DNA of 41,825 nucleotides from positions 1 through 41,825 of the forward strand of contig CABMCD010000012.1 in assembly GCA_902384555.1 (NCBI GenBank). The letters run 5' to 3'. Under the pieces are notes generated by a model that did not search any database, was not told the origin of the DNA, and saw nothing but the letters and a program-made list of their open reading frames with translations. Both the position numbers and the translations under genes were made by a program. Of the stretch, positions 32,672 to 39,833 are shown piece by piece (the stretch's first letter is position 1; every line of letters starts with the position of its first letter). Source of the stretch: an uncultured archaeon. GTDB lineage: Archaea; Micrarchaeota; Micrarchaeia; Anstonellales; Anstonellaceae.

Positions 32672-33391
32672 ATGCCCAAGCCCAAATTCCGCATCGTTTT
32701 AGTGCGCACCGAATACGAGATGAATTTGGGCTCGGCCGCGCGCCTGATGGCCAACTTCGGCCAAAGTCCCCTCTACCTAGTCAAGCCCGACTGCATGGTG
32801 GGCTTCACGGCCCGGATGTATGCCAAGCATGCCACGAAATTGCTGGACAAGGCCGTGGTGTGCGACACGCTGGCCCAAGCCACCAAGGGCTGCTCGCTGG
32901 TGGTAGGCACCACGGGCGTGCTCAGGCGGCACAAGGACGCCCTGCGCCACCCGCTCATGCTGGAAGAGTTCAGGGAGAAAGTCTATGGGCAGACGTGGAA
33001 GCCGGGGCAGGAAATCGCCATACTGTTCGGAGCTGAGGGCAATGGCTTAACGGAGGCCGAATTGCAGGCCTGCGACACCCTCATCACCATCCCCACCGTC
33101 AAGCGCTATCCGGTGATGAACCTCTCGCACGCCCTGGCAGCCGTTTTATACGCCCTGTGCGGCCAGCAGAAGAAAGTCCGCCACATCCGCCAAGCGGCCA
33201 CGGAAGTCGAGAAAAAAGCGCTGGAAGAGAGCTTCGAGCGCCTGGCCGGCCGCTACCCCCTGCGCGAGCGCGACAAGGTCAAATTGGCCTTCCGCCGCGT
33301 GCTGGGCCGGGCCCTGCCCGACCAGATGGAAACGAGGGGCCTGCTGATGGTTCTAAGGCAGGCGTTGGAAGAGCTGGAAAAGAAGAATTAA
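32672..33391 (+). CDS. trmJ: tRNA 2'-O-methyltransferase TrmJ (SPOUT family)
   Basis: 239 residues. SPOUT trefoil-knot motifs are present: VLVRTEYEMNLGSAARLMAN at the start, LFGAEGNGLTEAEL in the middle and IPTVKRYPVMNLSHALA at the knot. The last contains the conserved MNLSHA loop for SAM binding. Archaeal TrmJ makes the 2'-O-methyl mark at position 32 of tRNAs. The C-terminal ~70 residues are helical and charged (KKALEESFERLAGRYPLRER), as in TrmJ's extension. It is the last gene of the operon TsaC-HemK2-GNAT-TrmJ. Confidence 0.92.
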   Translation: MPKPKFRIVLVRTEYEMNLGSAARLMANFGQSPLYLVKPDCMVGFTARMYAKHATKLLDKAVVCDTLAQATKGCSLVVGTTGVLRRHKDALRHPLMLEEFREKVYGQTWKPGQEIAILFGAEGNGLTEAELQACDTLITIPTVKRYPVMNLSHALAAVLYALCGQQKKVRHIRQAATEVEKKALEESFERLAGRYPLRERDKVKLAFRRVLGRALPDQMETRGLLMVLRQALEELEKKN

Positions 33392-33417
33392 CTAAAAAAG
33401 GAAAATGAAAGGGGCGC

Positions 33418-33783
33418 TTATTTCTTGCGCGTCTTGACGATTTTGACTTTGCTCGGAGTGAGCAGAATCTTGTCCTCGTCGATGCGCGCGATGTCGCCGT
33501 TGATTTTCGACACATGGCTCTTGATGTTGTCGATAATCATCTTCAGCTTCGCCGCGTTGCGCTTCATGGGCGAGACGTTGAGCAGGATGATGTTGCGGGC
33601 TTTGAGCTCCTCCTGAATGACGCCCATGTCGTTCTCGGATTCGAGCGCGATGGGCTTGACGTAGTAGTCGGCCGCCTCGTGCAGCACGTCCACGTTCTCC
33701 ATCTCGACCGTGTTCATGTACTCTTCGATGTTGAGTTCTTTGCCCATACCAAGTCCCTTACCAATCTTTTCAAAAATGCCCAT
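33418..33783 (-). CDS. sepF: Cell division protein SepF
   Basis: 121 residues. The N-terminal MGIFEKIGKGLGMG resembles the membrane-targeting amphipathic helix, followed by a linker. The C-terminal ~80 residues form the SepF fold (YYVKPIALESENDMGVIQEE through ILLTPSKVKIV). In archaea SepF dimers bind the membrane and anchor FtsZ to it during division. A GAGGTGG site precedes the ATG. It is divergent from orc1/cdc6, placing a division gene beside a replication-initiation gene. No FtsZ gene is in the window. Confidence 0.93.
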   Translation of the reverse strand: MGIFEKIGKGLGMGKELNIEEYMNTVEMENVDVLHEAADYYVKPIALESENDMGVIQEELKARNIILLNVSPMKRNAAKLKMIIDNIKSHVSKINGDIARIDEDKILLTPSKVKIVKTRKK

Positions 33784-33856
33784 GATTCCACCTCATGAGA
33801 GCTATGGTCGCCCTATATGGCGGCCTATTGCGATGCGCTCATTAATAAGTGTTTTC

Positions 33857-33864
33857 TTATAAAG
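33857..33864 (+). promoter_or_regulatory. TATA box of orc1/cdc6
   Basis: TTATAAAG about 57 nt before ATG 33918, which leaves a leader of about 30 nt carrying the GGGAGG site. It lies downstream of the ATG at 33849 and so excludes that start. Confidence 0.55.
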
Positions 33865-33917
33865 CTTTGTCCAGACGAAGACGGGGCCTTAGGGCCCATG
33901 CGCGCGGGAGGCTATCC

Positions 33918-35267
33918 ATGCCGACTTTCGATGACATCCTCTCCACTCCAACCCTGTTCACCAACCGGGACGTGCTCTCCCCCCACTGGGTTCCCGAGAC
34001 GCTGCTTTTCCGCGACAAGGAAATCACCCGCATCATGACGGCCGTGGCGCCCGCGCTCACCGACGAGCGCTCGCGCAACCTTTTCATCTACGGCAAGACC
34101 GGCACCGGCAAGACCTGCACCGTGAGAAAGGTGATGGCCGAGTTCGAGGCCCGCAAATCGAGCGCCCGTTCCTGCTACATCAACTGCCGCATGTACAATT
34201 CGCGCTACCGCGTGATTCAGAAAATGGCCAAGGACTTCATTCCCGAGCTCGACCGCTCGGGCTTCGGCCTCAACACGCTCTATGAAAAGCTCATGGACTG
34301 GGTGGCCTCCGACTCTACCTCCAACCCGCCCCGCGCCCGGCGCGTGGTGGTCATCCTCGACGAGGTGGACATGGTGCGCGACCTGGACGAGCTGCTCTAC
34401 ACCCTCACGCGCATGAACGACGACTTGCAGGGCGGCTCGGTCTCCATCATCGGCATCACCAACAAGCTCTCCTTCAAGGACGCGCTCGACCCGCGCTCCA
34501 AGTCCAGCCTGTGCGAAACGGAGATGCTCTTCACCCCCTATGACACCGAGCAGCTGCGCCAGATATTGGCGAATCGCGCCTCGATGGGCTTCAAGGCCGG
34601 CGCGGTGGACGACTCGGCCATCAATCTGGCCGCCGCCATCACGGCCGGTGAGACCGGGGATGCGCGCTACGCGCTCAAGCTGCTGCTGCGCGCCGGCGAG
34701 CTGGCGGACGAGAAGCATCTGGCGCGCATCACCCACAACGAGGTGGAGGCCGCCCGGCGCTCCGTAGATGTGGATTTGGCGGCCGAAACCATCTCCACCC
34801 TGCCGGTGCACCAGCAGCTCGTTCTGCTGGCCGTCTGCAACCTCTCGCTGGAGGGCCAGCGCTACGCCCGCTTGGGCGGCTCGCCAACCGCCTCCGCCGC
34901 CCATGAGGAGCGCCCACTCATGTCTGGAGAGGTGTATGAAGAGTATTCGCGCCTGTGCCGGCATTACCGCAAGCCCAAGCGCTCGGCGCGCTGGTATCGC
35001 GAGTATTTGAATGATTTGGAAATGCTCGGCCTCATCACCACGGTGGAATCCGGCCGCGGCATGCGCGGGCACACCCGCCTCATCCAGCCCGGCTATTCGC
35101 CCTCACAGATGAAGCGCATCATCGAGGCCGGGGCCACCATCAGCGGGCCGGACGACCCCACTTCGGGCGAGGCGCCGGAAGCCGGCGGGCCTTCCTCCAC
35201 CGGGCCGGGGCGCCCCGGCTCCGGCAAGCCGCCCGCGCCTCCAAAGCAGTCGATTATGGCCTGGTAG
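33918..35267 (+). CDS. orc1/cdc6: Orc1/Cdc6-type replication initiator ATPase
   Basis: 449 residues. It binds replication origins and loads MCM. The AAA+ core is intact: Walker A GKTGTGKTCTVRK (about 60-72), Walker B VVVILDEVDMV, and sensor-type segments including GITNKLSFKDALDPR and TGDARYALKLL. A C-terminal winged-helix region follows (about 300-400: GEVYEEYSRLCRHY, ARWYREYLNDLEMLGLI). The last 45 residues are Pro/Gly/Ser-rich and disordered, which is unusual. ATG 33918 follows GGGAGG with good spacing; the longer frame opening at 33849 begins upstream of the TATA box and is rejected. Archaeal origins are commonly next to orc1/cdc6, so the 134-nt gap to sepF deserves attention. Confidence 0.95.
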   Translation: MPTFDDILSTPTLFTNRDVLSPHWVPETLLFRDKEITRIMTAVAPALTDERSRNLFIYGKTGTGKTCTVRKVMAEFEARKSSARSCYINCRMYNSRYRVIQKMAKDFIPELDRSGFGLNTLYEKLMDWVASDSTSNPPRARRVVVILDEVDMVRDLDELLYTLTRMNDDLQGGSVSIIGITNKLSFKDALDPRSKSSLCETEMLFTPYDTEQLRQILANRASMGFKAGAVDDSAINLAAAITAGETGDARYALKLLLRAGELADEKHLARITHNEVEAARRSVDVDLAAETISTLPVHQQLVLLAVCNLSLEGQRYARLGGSPTASAAHEERPLMSGEVYEEYSRLCRHYRKPKRSARWYREYLNDLEMLGLITTVESGRGMRGHTRLIQPGYSPSQMKRIIEAGATISGPDDPTSGEAPEAGGPSSTGPGRPGSGKPPAPPKQSIMAW

Positions 35268-35275
35268 GTGTCTGT

Positions 35276-35866
35276 ATGGCTTCTTCGCATTCCCGCATCG
35301 CCGACCTCCTCTTCGAGGCCGGCCTGCTCAAGACCGTGTCGCGCACCGGCTGGGAAACCGTGCGCGCGCCGCGCGAATCGGTGGCCGAACACTCGTTCCG
35401 CACCGCCATGGTGGGCTGGGTGCTCTCCAAAATGGCCGGATTGGATGAGAAAGAGGAGGCTCTTCTCATCAAGGCCTGCCTCTTCCATGACTTGCATGAG
35501 GCGCGCATCGGCGACTTGCACCGCCTCGCCAAACTCTACGGCAAACTGGACGAAAAGAAATGCGAAAAAGACCAGCGGGAAGGGCTGCCCAAAGAAATGA
35601 GCCAAGACCTCGAATCCTGCCTGTCCTCTCTTTCTCCCCGCCTGCGGCAATATGCCTACGAGGCCGACAAAATCGAGTGCGCCATCACGGCGAAAGAATA
35701 CCTGGATGCGGGCTATCGCACGCAAAAGTGGATTGAGCACACCCAAAAAGAGGCGGTGAAAAGCAAGGAGGGAAAAGAGCTGCTACAGGCCATTCTTTCA
35801 GCCAATTCCATCGCTTGGTTTATTGACGACCCCAAATGGGATGGGAAGGGAAGGGCGCGCCCCTGA
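35276..35866 (+). CDS. HD-domain phosphohydrolase (YfbR/HDDC2-like 5'-deoxynucleotidase)
   Basis: 196 residues. The HD metal motif is present: the first His in VAEHSFRTAMVG, the HD pair in CLFHDLHEARIGD, and a later Asp in EADKIECAITAKEYLDAG. This arrangement matches the YfbR/HDDC2 family, which dephosphorylates deoxynucleoside monophosphates. Its position 8 nt after orc1/cdc6, with an AGGTG ribosome binding site overlapping the orc1/cdc6 stop, suggests cotranscription, consistent with a dNTP-pool or replication-linked role (inference). Confidence 0.88.
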   Translation: MASSHSRIADLLFEAGLLKTVSRTGWETVRAPRESVAEHSFRTAMVGWVLSKMAGLDEKEEALLIKACLFHDLHEARIGDLHRLAKLYGKLDEKKCEKDQREGLPKEMSQDLESCLSSLSPRLRQYAYEADKIECAITAKEYLDAGYRTQKWIEHTQKEAVKSKEGKELLQAILSANSIAWFIDDPKWDGKGRARP

Positions 35867-35884
35867 TGGCGCCCCCAGTCCCCA

Positions 35885-36262
35885 TCACCCGCCCATCTGC
35901 CCGCTCGGGACGGAAGTCCGCAGCAGCAAATCTTCCCCTCCAACGTGGGTCTTGAGAACCACTTCGAGCACGGCCGCCGGCAATCTCTCTTCCATCAAAA
36001 GCGGCGCGTCCCCGCCGGCATGGACGGTGGAAATGCAATATGCCACCCGAGTGTGTTTTTTACCGATTCCGCCCTTCACGCCGCCCTCGTGCAGGTAGGG
36101 CTCGCACAGCTTCTCGACCAACGGCTTGATTCTTTTTTCCCACTGGCTGCCGTGTTCGCAATGCAGGGCCAGGCGCACCCAAGTCCAGGGAGTTCCCCCT
36201 TCCTTCTTGAGGGCCCGCATCGCGCCCGCGCCACCTATTGCCGTCACAATCGCTGATTTCAT
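35885..36262 (-). CDS. Unrecognised 125-residue protein
   Basis: The ATG at 36262 is preceded by GAGGTGG with good spacing, and the stop is TGA at 35885-35887, 18 nt from the HD gene in convergent orientation. The sequence starts with a Gly-rich stretch (AIVTAIGGAGAMRALKKEGG). It contains a CEHG motif, a Cys and several His (HTRVAYCISTVHAGG), and a strand-rich second half. There is no signal peptide or transmembrane segment. No family is recognised. Confidence 0.7.
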   Translation of the reverse strand: MKSAIVTAIGGAGAMRALKKEGGTPWTWVRLALHCEHGSQWEKRIKPLVEKLCEPYLHEGGVKGGIGKKHTRVAYCISTVHAGGDAPLLMEERLPAAVLEVVLKTHVGGEDLLLRTSVPSGQMGG

Positions 36263-36309
36263 CTAAACCACCTCTTGAAAAAGCGGCGGCGCTCCGGATA
36301 TTAATATAT

Positions 36310-36329
36310 ATTTCCAAATAAATGGAAAT
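36310..36329. promoter_or_regulatory. Upstream palindromic operator, probable Lrp/AsnC-family site
   Basis: ATTTCCA, spacer AATAAA, TGGAAAT: a perfect 7-bp inverted repeat about 20 nt upstream of the TATA-like stretch. The half-site recurs in the second palindrome at the start codon. Confidence 0.65.
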
Positions 36330-36348
36330 TACAGAAGAAAGTGATGGT

Positions 36349-36356
36349 ATTATAAT
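36349..36356 (+). promoter_or_regulatory. TATA-like box of the Lrp/AsnC-family gene
   Basis: ATTATAAT about 26 nt before the ATG at 36378, lying between the two palindromes. Confidence 0.55.
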
Positions 36357-36363
36357 AACTATT

Positions 36364-36378
36364 TGGAAAATATTTCCA
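36364..36378. promoter_or_regulatory. Downstream palindromic operator overlapping the Lrp/AsnC-family start codon
   Basis: TGGAAA, ATA, TTTCCA: a perfect 6-bp inverted repeat with the same half-site in the opposite order. It covers the expected transcription start and the A of the ATG, an arrangement that suits autorepression. Confidence 0.6.
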
Positions 36379-36827
36379 TGGATGAATTCAAGCTCGACGA
36401 GAAGGACATCCAGATTCTGGACATCCTGCGCACCGATGCCTCCAAAACCAAAAAACAGATTGCCAAGCGCCTCAACCTGCCCCTCACCACGGTGCACAAC
36501 CGCATCCGCAAGATGGAGCGGGCGGGCGTCATCACCGGCTATAAGGCCGCCATCGACGCCAAGCGCCTGGGCCTCGACGTGTCGGCCTACATCAGCATCA
36601 GCGTGCAATACGCGGGCTGGGACTATTCCCAGACCGATACGGCGAAGAAAATCCGCTCGCTGGAGGGCGTGGAATCGGTCGCCATCGTCGCCGGCGGAAC
36701 CGACATCGTGGCCAAGGTGCGCAAAAAGAACACGCAGGAACTCAACGATTTCGTGGTCAACCGCCTGCGCAAGATTCCGGGCGTGAACCAGACCACGACG
36801 ATGGTCATCTTATCCGAATTTGACTAG
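36378..36827 (+). CDS. Lrp/AsnC-family transcriptional regulator
   Basis: 149 residues from the ATG at 36378. Residues 1-60 are the AsnC-type winged HTH (DEKDIQILDILRTDASKTKK, then LNLPLTTVHNRIRKME). Residues 70-149 form the RAM/AsnC ligand and oligomerisation domain (VSAYISISVQYAG, then IVAGGTDIVAKV). Such proteins bind short palindromes and often repress their own gene. Two TTTCCA/TGGAAA inverted repeats flank the promoter (36310-36329 and 36364-36378), the second touching the start codon. A TATA-like stretch at about 36349-36356 places transcription start at or near the ATG, so the message is probably leaderless. In-frame ATGs upstream (36322, 36363) lie within or before the promoter and are rejected. 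Confidence 0.92.
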   Translation: MDEFKLDEKDIQILDILRTDASKTKKQIAKRLNLPLTTVHNRIRKMERAGVITGYKAAIDAKRLGLDVSAYISISVQYAGWDYSQTDTAKKIRSLEGVESVAIVAGGTDIVAKVRKKNTQELNDFVVNRLRKIPGVNQTTTMVILSEFD

Positions 36828-36837
36828 AAAAAGTAGG

Positions 36838-36863
36838 TGGATGGGTTCTAACAAACCCCATCC
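36838..36863. terminator. Hairpin between the convergent Lrp-family and DUF1805 genes
   Basis: TGGATGGGTT, loop CTAACA, AACCCATCCA: a perfect 10-bp stem. It overlaps the 3' end of the DUF1805 gene and lies 11 nt after the Lrp-family stop, so it could terminate or protect both messages. It is not followed by a long T tract on the plus strand. Confidence 0.55.
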
Positions 36864-37144
36864 ATGATTTCAAGGGCCTTCTTGACCGACATCCCCTCGC
36901 GGATGCCCATCTCCTCGGCCCACACCGTCATGTGCTTGATTTTGGCGTGCGAGAAGCCCTCCAGGTCCTTTACGCCGGACACGAAGGCCGCCACATCGCC
37001 CAAATGCTCGCAGTTCTGCTTGTCCAGATACGCGCAAGCCACGTATCCTTTCTTGGCCTTCACGACCATCAGGGGCATGTTCCCAAGCGAGAAAAGCATG
37101 CCCGTATACTTCCGACCTTCTATGACAACCGTCTGCTCCGTCAC
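36848..37144 (-). CDS. DUF1805-family protein
   Basis: 98 residues from the GTG at 37144. The family pattern is visible: VIEGRKYTGMLFSLGNMPLM followed by KGYVACAYLDKQNCEHLGDV. The protein is small, alpha/beta and cytosolic, with two Cys (ACAY, QNCEH). The function of this family is not established. It starts 25 nt after the eS26 stop and ends the rpo7-spt4-eS26 operon. Longer in-frame starts up to 37360 overlap eS26 and read as unrelated Arg/Cys-rich residues, so I reject them. Confidence 0.8.
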   Translation of the reverse strand: MTEQTVVIEGRKYTGMLFSLGNMPLMVVKAKKGYVACAYLDKQNCEHLGDVAAFVSGVKDLEGFSHAKIKHMTVWAEEMGIREGMSVKKALEIMDGVC

Positions 37145-37169
37145 GACGCCACCCCATCCTTCGTCTTTT

Positions 37170-37484
37170 CTACGCAGAGTCAGAATTTCCAAACCTCTCG
37201 TTGGTCCCCCAACGGTCCTGTGCTTCGCGGTCCTGCTGCCCCCATCCGGAATGGGCGCGCCGAGCCATCTGATTCGCCTTCTTCTCATAGAGGCGCAAGT
37301 GCTTGGCGCAGGACGGGCAGTAGTGCATTTCACGGCGCAGCATGGTGCGCACGTCATCATTGGTCTTCAAATCGGTCGAATAGACCGTCACGCGGTCGTA
37401 GGCCAGCGCTTTGTCGCGCGGCACACGCCTCCCGCATGATGCACAATTGACGAGCTTGATGCTTCCTCTGACGCGTCGAGACAT
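37170..37484 (-). CDS. rps26e: Ribosomal protein eS26
   Basis: 104 residues. Zinc-ribbon cysteines CASCGRRVPRDKA and YCPSCAKHLR match eukaryotic-type S26, as does the basic N-terminus (SRRVRGSIKLVN). The C-terminal ~25 residues (QDREAQDRWGTNERFGNSDS) are an unusual Gln/Asp/Asn-rich tail. eS26 lies near the mRNA exit of the small subunit in eukaryotes. In archaea it is patchily distributed (TACK, Asgard and some DPANN lineages), which is a useful hint about lineage. A GAGGTG ribosome binding site precedes the ATG. It is the third gene of the rpo7 operon. Confidence 0.9.
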   Translation of the reverse strand: MSRRVRGSIKLVNCASCGRRVPRDKALAYDRVTVYSTDLKTNDDVRTMLRREMHYCPSCAKHLRLYEKKANQMARRAHSGWGQQDREAQDRWGTNERFGNSDSA

Positions 37485-37499
37485 ATCTACACCTCATTT

Positions 37500-37691
37500 C
37501 TAGCGGTCCCGGATTTTGATTGCATAGCGTCCCGGCGCCTTGGCGCCCAGCTTGGCCGCAATCTCGGATTTGCTGGCATCGAAAATCTGAACCACGGAAT
37601 TGTAACGCTCGGAGAACTCGGTCCCCCCGCAGATGGGGCAGGCGGCCTCGCTCTCCACGAGCAGATGGCAGGATTTGCAGGCTTTGGTCAT
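37500..37691 (-). CDS. spt4: Transcription elongation factor Spt4
   Basis: 63 residues, typical for archaeal Spt4 (also called RpoE''). Two CxxC pairs form the zinc site: CKSCHLL and CPICGG. The C-terminal SEIAAKLGAKAPGRYAIKI segment matches the region that pairs with Spt5. Spt4/5 bridges the RNA polymerase clamp and increases processivity. It starts 6 nt after rpo7, the classic archaeal arrangement. Confidence 0.95.
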   Translation of the reverse strand: MTKACKSCHLLVESEAACPICGGTEFSERYNSVVQIFDASKSEIAAKLGAKAPGRYAIKIRDR

Positions 37692-37697
37692 GACAAC

Positions 37698-38309
37698 CTA
37701 CTCCGCGGCCTCCTTGGCCTTGCGCTCCTTCTTCTGCGCCTTGGTCTCCCGCTCGGGGCTCGGGCCGCTCTTCTCGCGCTCGGCCACCCACTCGTCCTTG
37801 CCCAGTCCCTCCGGCCTCATGGTGAGGCCGATTTTGGTCTCCGAGAGGCTGGGCTTGAGCGACACGGTGGAGATTTTGGCCAGCACGTGGTCGCCTTTCT
37901 TGAGCGATTTCTTGCTCTCCTTGCCCACGAAAGCGGGCAGGCGCTTGTTGTAAGTCAAGAAGTCGTTGGCGATTTGCGAGAGGTGCACGAGCCCTTCAAG
38001 CGAGCCCATCTGCAAAAAGGCGCCGAACTCCACCAGCTCGGCCACCTCGGCCTCAATCACTTCATTCACGGCCGGCAGATAGGTGAGCGCCTCGAACTTG
38101 ACGTCGTAATATGCGGCCGCGTCGGAGGGGATGACCAGCCCGTCGCCCTCCGGAACCACGTTCCAGACCGAGAGCACGATGCCGTTCTCCTTGTCGATGC
38201 GCCGCTCGTAGCGCTCGCGCAGGATTTGCCGCAGTCCGTCCGTGAGCTTCATGGTGAAGTTCTGGGCCGGCAGGCGGACCCGGTCGGAAACGGTAATGAC
38301 TTGATACAT
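37698..38309 (-). CDS. rpo7: DNA-directed RNA polymerase subunit Rpo7 (RpoE')
   Basis: 203 residues from the ATG at 38309, chosen because GGTGAT (38316-38321) lies 6 nt upstream. The N-terminal tip domain (MYQVITVSDRVRLPAQ) is followed by an S1/OB domain (EAEVAELVEFGAFLQMGSLE, then GLVHLSQIANDF). The extended C-terminus is Glu/Lys-rich and probably disordered (about 175-203). With Rpo4 it forms the polymerase stalk that binds nascent RNA. A strong TATA-like region at 38363-38375 suggests a leadered transcript. It heads the rpo7-spt4-eS26-DUF1805 operon. Confidence 0.95.
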   Translation of the reverse strand: MYQVITVSDRVRLPAQNFTMKLTDGLRQILRERYERRIDKENGIVLSVWNVVPEGDGLVIPSDAAAYYDVKFEALTYLPAVNEVIEAEVAELVEFGAFLQMGSLEGLVHLSQIANDFLTYNKRLPAFVGKESKKSLKKGDHVLAKISTVSLKPSLSETKIGLTMRPEGLGKDEWVAEREKSGPSPERETKAQKKERKAKEAAE

Positions 38310-38315
38310 GAAATA

Positions 38316-38321
38316 ATCACC
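38316..38321 (-). promoter_or_regulatory. Ribosome binding site that decides the rpo7 start
   Basis: GGTGAT on the minus strand, 6 nt before ATG 38309; codons upstream to 38330 are therefore unlikely starts. Confidence 0.6.
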
Positions 38322-38362
38322 AAACAACAAAACGTCCTATCGTCTGTTTATTCTCGACTAAT

Positions 38363-38375
38363 GTTTATAAAATAA
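38363..38375 (-). promoter_or_regulatory. TATA-like region of the rpo7-spt4-eS26 operon
   Basis: The minus-strand run TTATTTTATAAAC lies about 60 nt upstream of the rpo7 ATG, leaving a leader of about 30 nt with a ribosome binding site. Confidence 0.5.
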
Positions 38376-38407
38376 GGCGTGGAAGCGGCCGGGGAGGGGG
38401 CGGGGGC

Positions 38408-39178
38408 TTAAATCCGAGTTTCCATCCCGTCCATCGCGGCGGTGCTGCCGGCGAATATCTTTCTCGCCGCGGCCTGCGCCTCCTCGCGCTTCTGTTTGCT
38501 TTCATACAAATGCGCCGCGAAATGGGTGAGAAAGAGCTTCTTCACGCCCGCCTCCTTGGCCGCCTGCGCCCCCATTTCGGGATTGAGGTGGGGCCAGGAG
38601 GGCGGGCTGGGCGCGCCCGGCAGCAGGCCGCATTCGGTAATCAGCGCGTCCGCGCCGCGCGAGAGCGCCACCAGATTTTCGCAGGGCCCCGTGTCGGTGC
38701 AATAGGAAATTATTTTTCCATCCATCTCAAACCGATATCCCCAGCAGGGGTCGGCATGCACCAGGGGGGCGGCGCGCACCGAATACTCGTCGATTTTGTT
38801 TTCCCCCTCGCCCAGCTCGCGGATTTCGAGGTCAAAGCCCTGTTTCTTGAGCAGCTCGTAGGGGGCGGTGAAGGGGTTGTTGACCAGCGTGGCCAGCGCC
38901 TTTTTGGTGCCCGGCTGGCCGAAAATGCGGAACTTGTTTTTCATCAGCCTGAACTTGGGCTGGATGTGCAGCCCGATGGTGTGGTCCAGATGGAAGTGGG
39001 AGAGGAAAATGTCGACCGGCCGCCCGTCCTTCACGTAGTGGTCCAGCCTCCAAATCCCGTCGCCCGCGTCCAGCACGATGTAGCGCTGGGGCGTCTCAAT
39101 CAGGGCGCACACCGTATTGGCCATCGGCGTGGCGTACCAGCCGTTGGTGCCCAAGAAAACAAGGCGAAGAGGGGTCAT
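38408..39178 (-). CDS. Metallo-beta-lactamase-fold hydrolase, RNase Z-like
   Basis: 256 residues. The N-terminal strand LRLVFLGTNGWY and the metal motif SHFHLDHTIGL (HxHxDH) are of the RNase Z/phosphodiesterase-like type. A later YCTDTGPCENL supplies the bridging Asp, and LTHFAAHLYES the final His. It lacks the flexible exosite arm typical of tRNase Z as far as I can see, so a tRNA 3'-processing role is uncertain; a cyclic-nucleotide or phosphonate hydrolase is possible. The ATG at 39178 directly follows the TAA of the thioredoxin-fold gene on the same strand. Confidence 0.85.
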   Translation of the reverse strand: MTPLRLVFLGTNGWYATPMANTVCALIETPQRYIVLDAGDGIWRLDHYVKDGRPVDIFLSHFHLDHTIGLHIQPKFRLMKNKFRIFGQPGTKKALATLVNNPFTAPYELLKKQGFDLEIRELGEGENKIDEYSVRAAPLVHADPCWGYRFEMDGKIISYCTDTGPCENLVALSRGADALITECGLLPGAPSPPSWPHLNPEMGAQAAKEAGVKKLFLTHFAAHLYESKQKREEAQAAARKIFAGSTAAMDGMETRI

Positions 39179-39733
39179 TTATTCCCTCCACTTAATCGAG
39201 CAGCCGCGGCTGGGCTTGAAGGCGCCCTTCACGATTTTGCCCATTAAAATGTCGTCCAGCGCATTGGCCAAATCCTCGGTCGTGGGCTTGGCCTCCGGGC
39301 TCATGGCGTCGTCAATCCTTCCATGATACGCGAGGCGCATGCCCGAATCAAACACGAACGGGTCCGGCGTGCAGGTGGCGCCATACGCCTTGGCCACGGC
39401 TTGCGTCTCGTCAAAGAGGTAGGGGAACTTGATGCCGTGCTCGGCGACGAATTTCTTCATGTGCTCATAATCGTCGTCGGGGTATTGGGGGTTGTTATTG
39501 GAATTGATGGCGATAAAAGCCACGTTGCGCGGCCGGTAGCGTTCATACAATTTCTTCATGGCCTCCACTTTGGCCAGCACGTAGGGGCAGTGGTTGCACA
39601 TGAAAATGACCACCACGGCCGTGGCGTTCTCGAATTGGAACAGCTTGTAAGTCTTGCCGTCCGCCCCCATCAGCGAAAATTCGGGGGCCGGCTCGCCCGC
39701 TTTCAGCTTTTGGGCCGATTCCATCAGTACCAT
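39179..39733 (-). CDS. Thioredoxin-fold (redoxin/AhpC-TSA-like) protein
   Basis: 184 residues from the ATG at 39733, which follows GGAGATG with good spacing. The N-terminal GEPAPEFSLMGADGK and the redox motif MCNHCPYV are of the redoxin/thioredoxin-family type with a CxxC active site. The segment YGATCTPDPFVFDSGMRLAY carries the cis-Pro loop. It probably acts as a cytosolic thiol oxidoreductase or peroxiredoxin-like protein; I see no signal peptide from this start. Longer in-frame starts up to 39847 enter the divergent promoter region. Confidence 0.88.
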   Translation of the reverse strand: MVLMESAQKLKAGEPAPEFSLMGADGKTYKLFQFENATAVVVIFMCNHCPYVLAKVEAMKKLYERYRPRNVAFIAINSNNNPQYPDDDYEHMKKFVAEHGIKFPYLFDETQAVAKAYGATCTPDPFVFDSGMRLAYHGRIDDAMSPEAKPTTEDLANALDDILMGKIVKGAFKPSRGCSIKWRE

Positions 39734-39833
39734 ATCGCATCTCCTCGCCTCCCCCTCGCGGGCAAAGTCCATAAACCCTGCCTCCCCAGTTGTGCCTATT
39801 CGTCGAAAAAGGTGCAAAGAAACATTTATTAAC

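Noticed and set aside
33849..33917. N-terminal extension of Orc1/Cdc6 from the ATG at 33849
   Set aside because: The extension begins upstream of the TATA-like box and encodes a basic segment not seen in the family; ATG 33918 has a good ribosome binding site.
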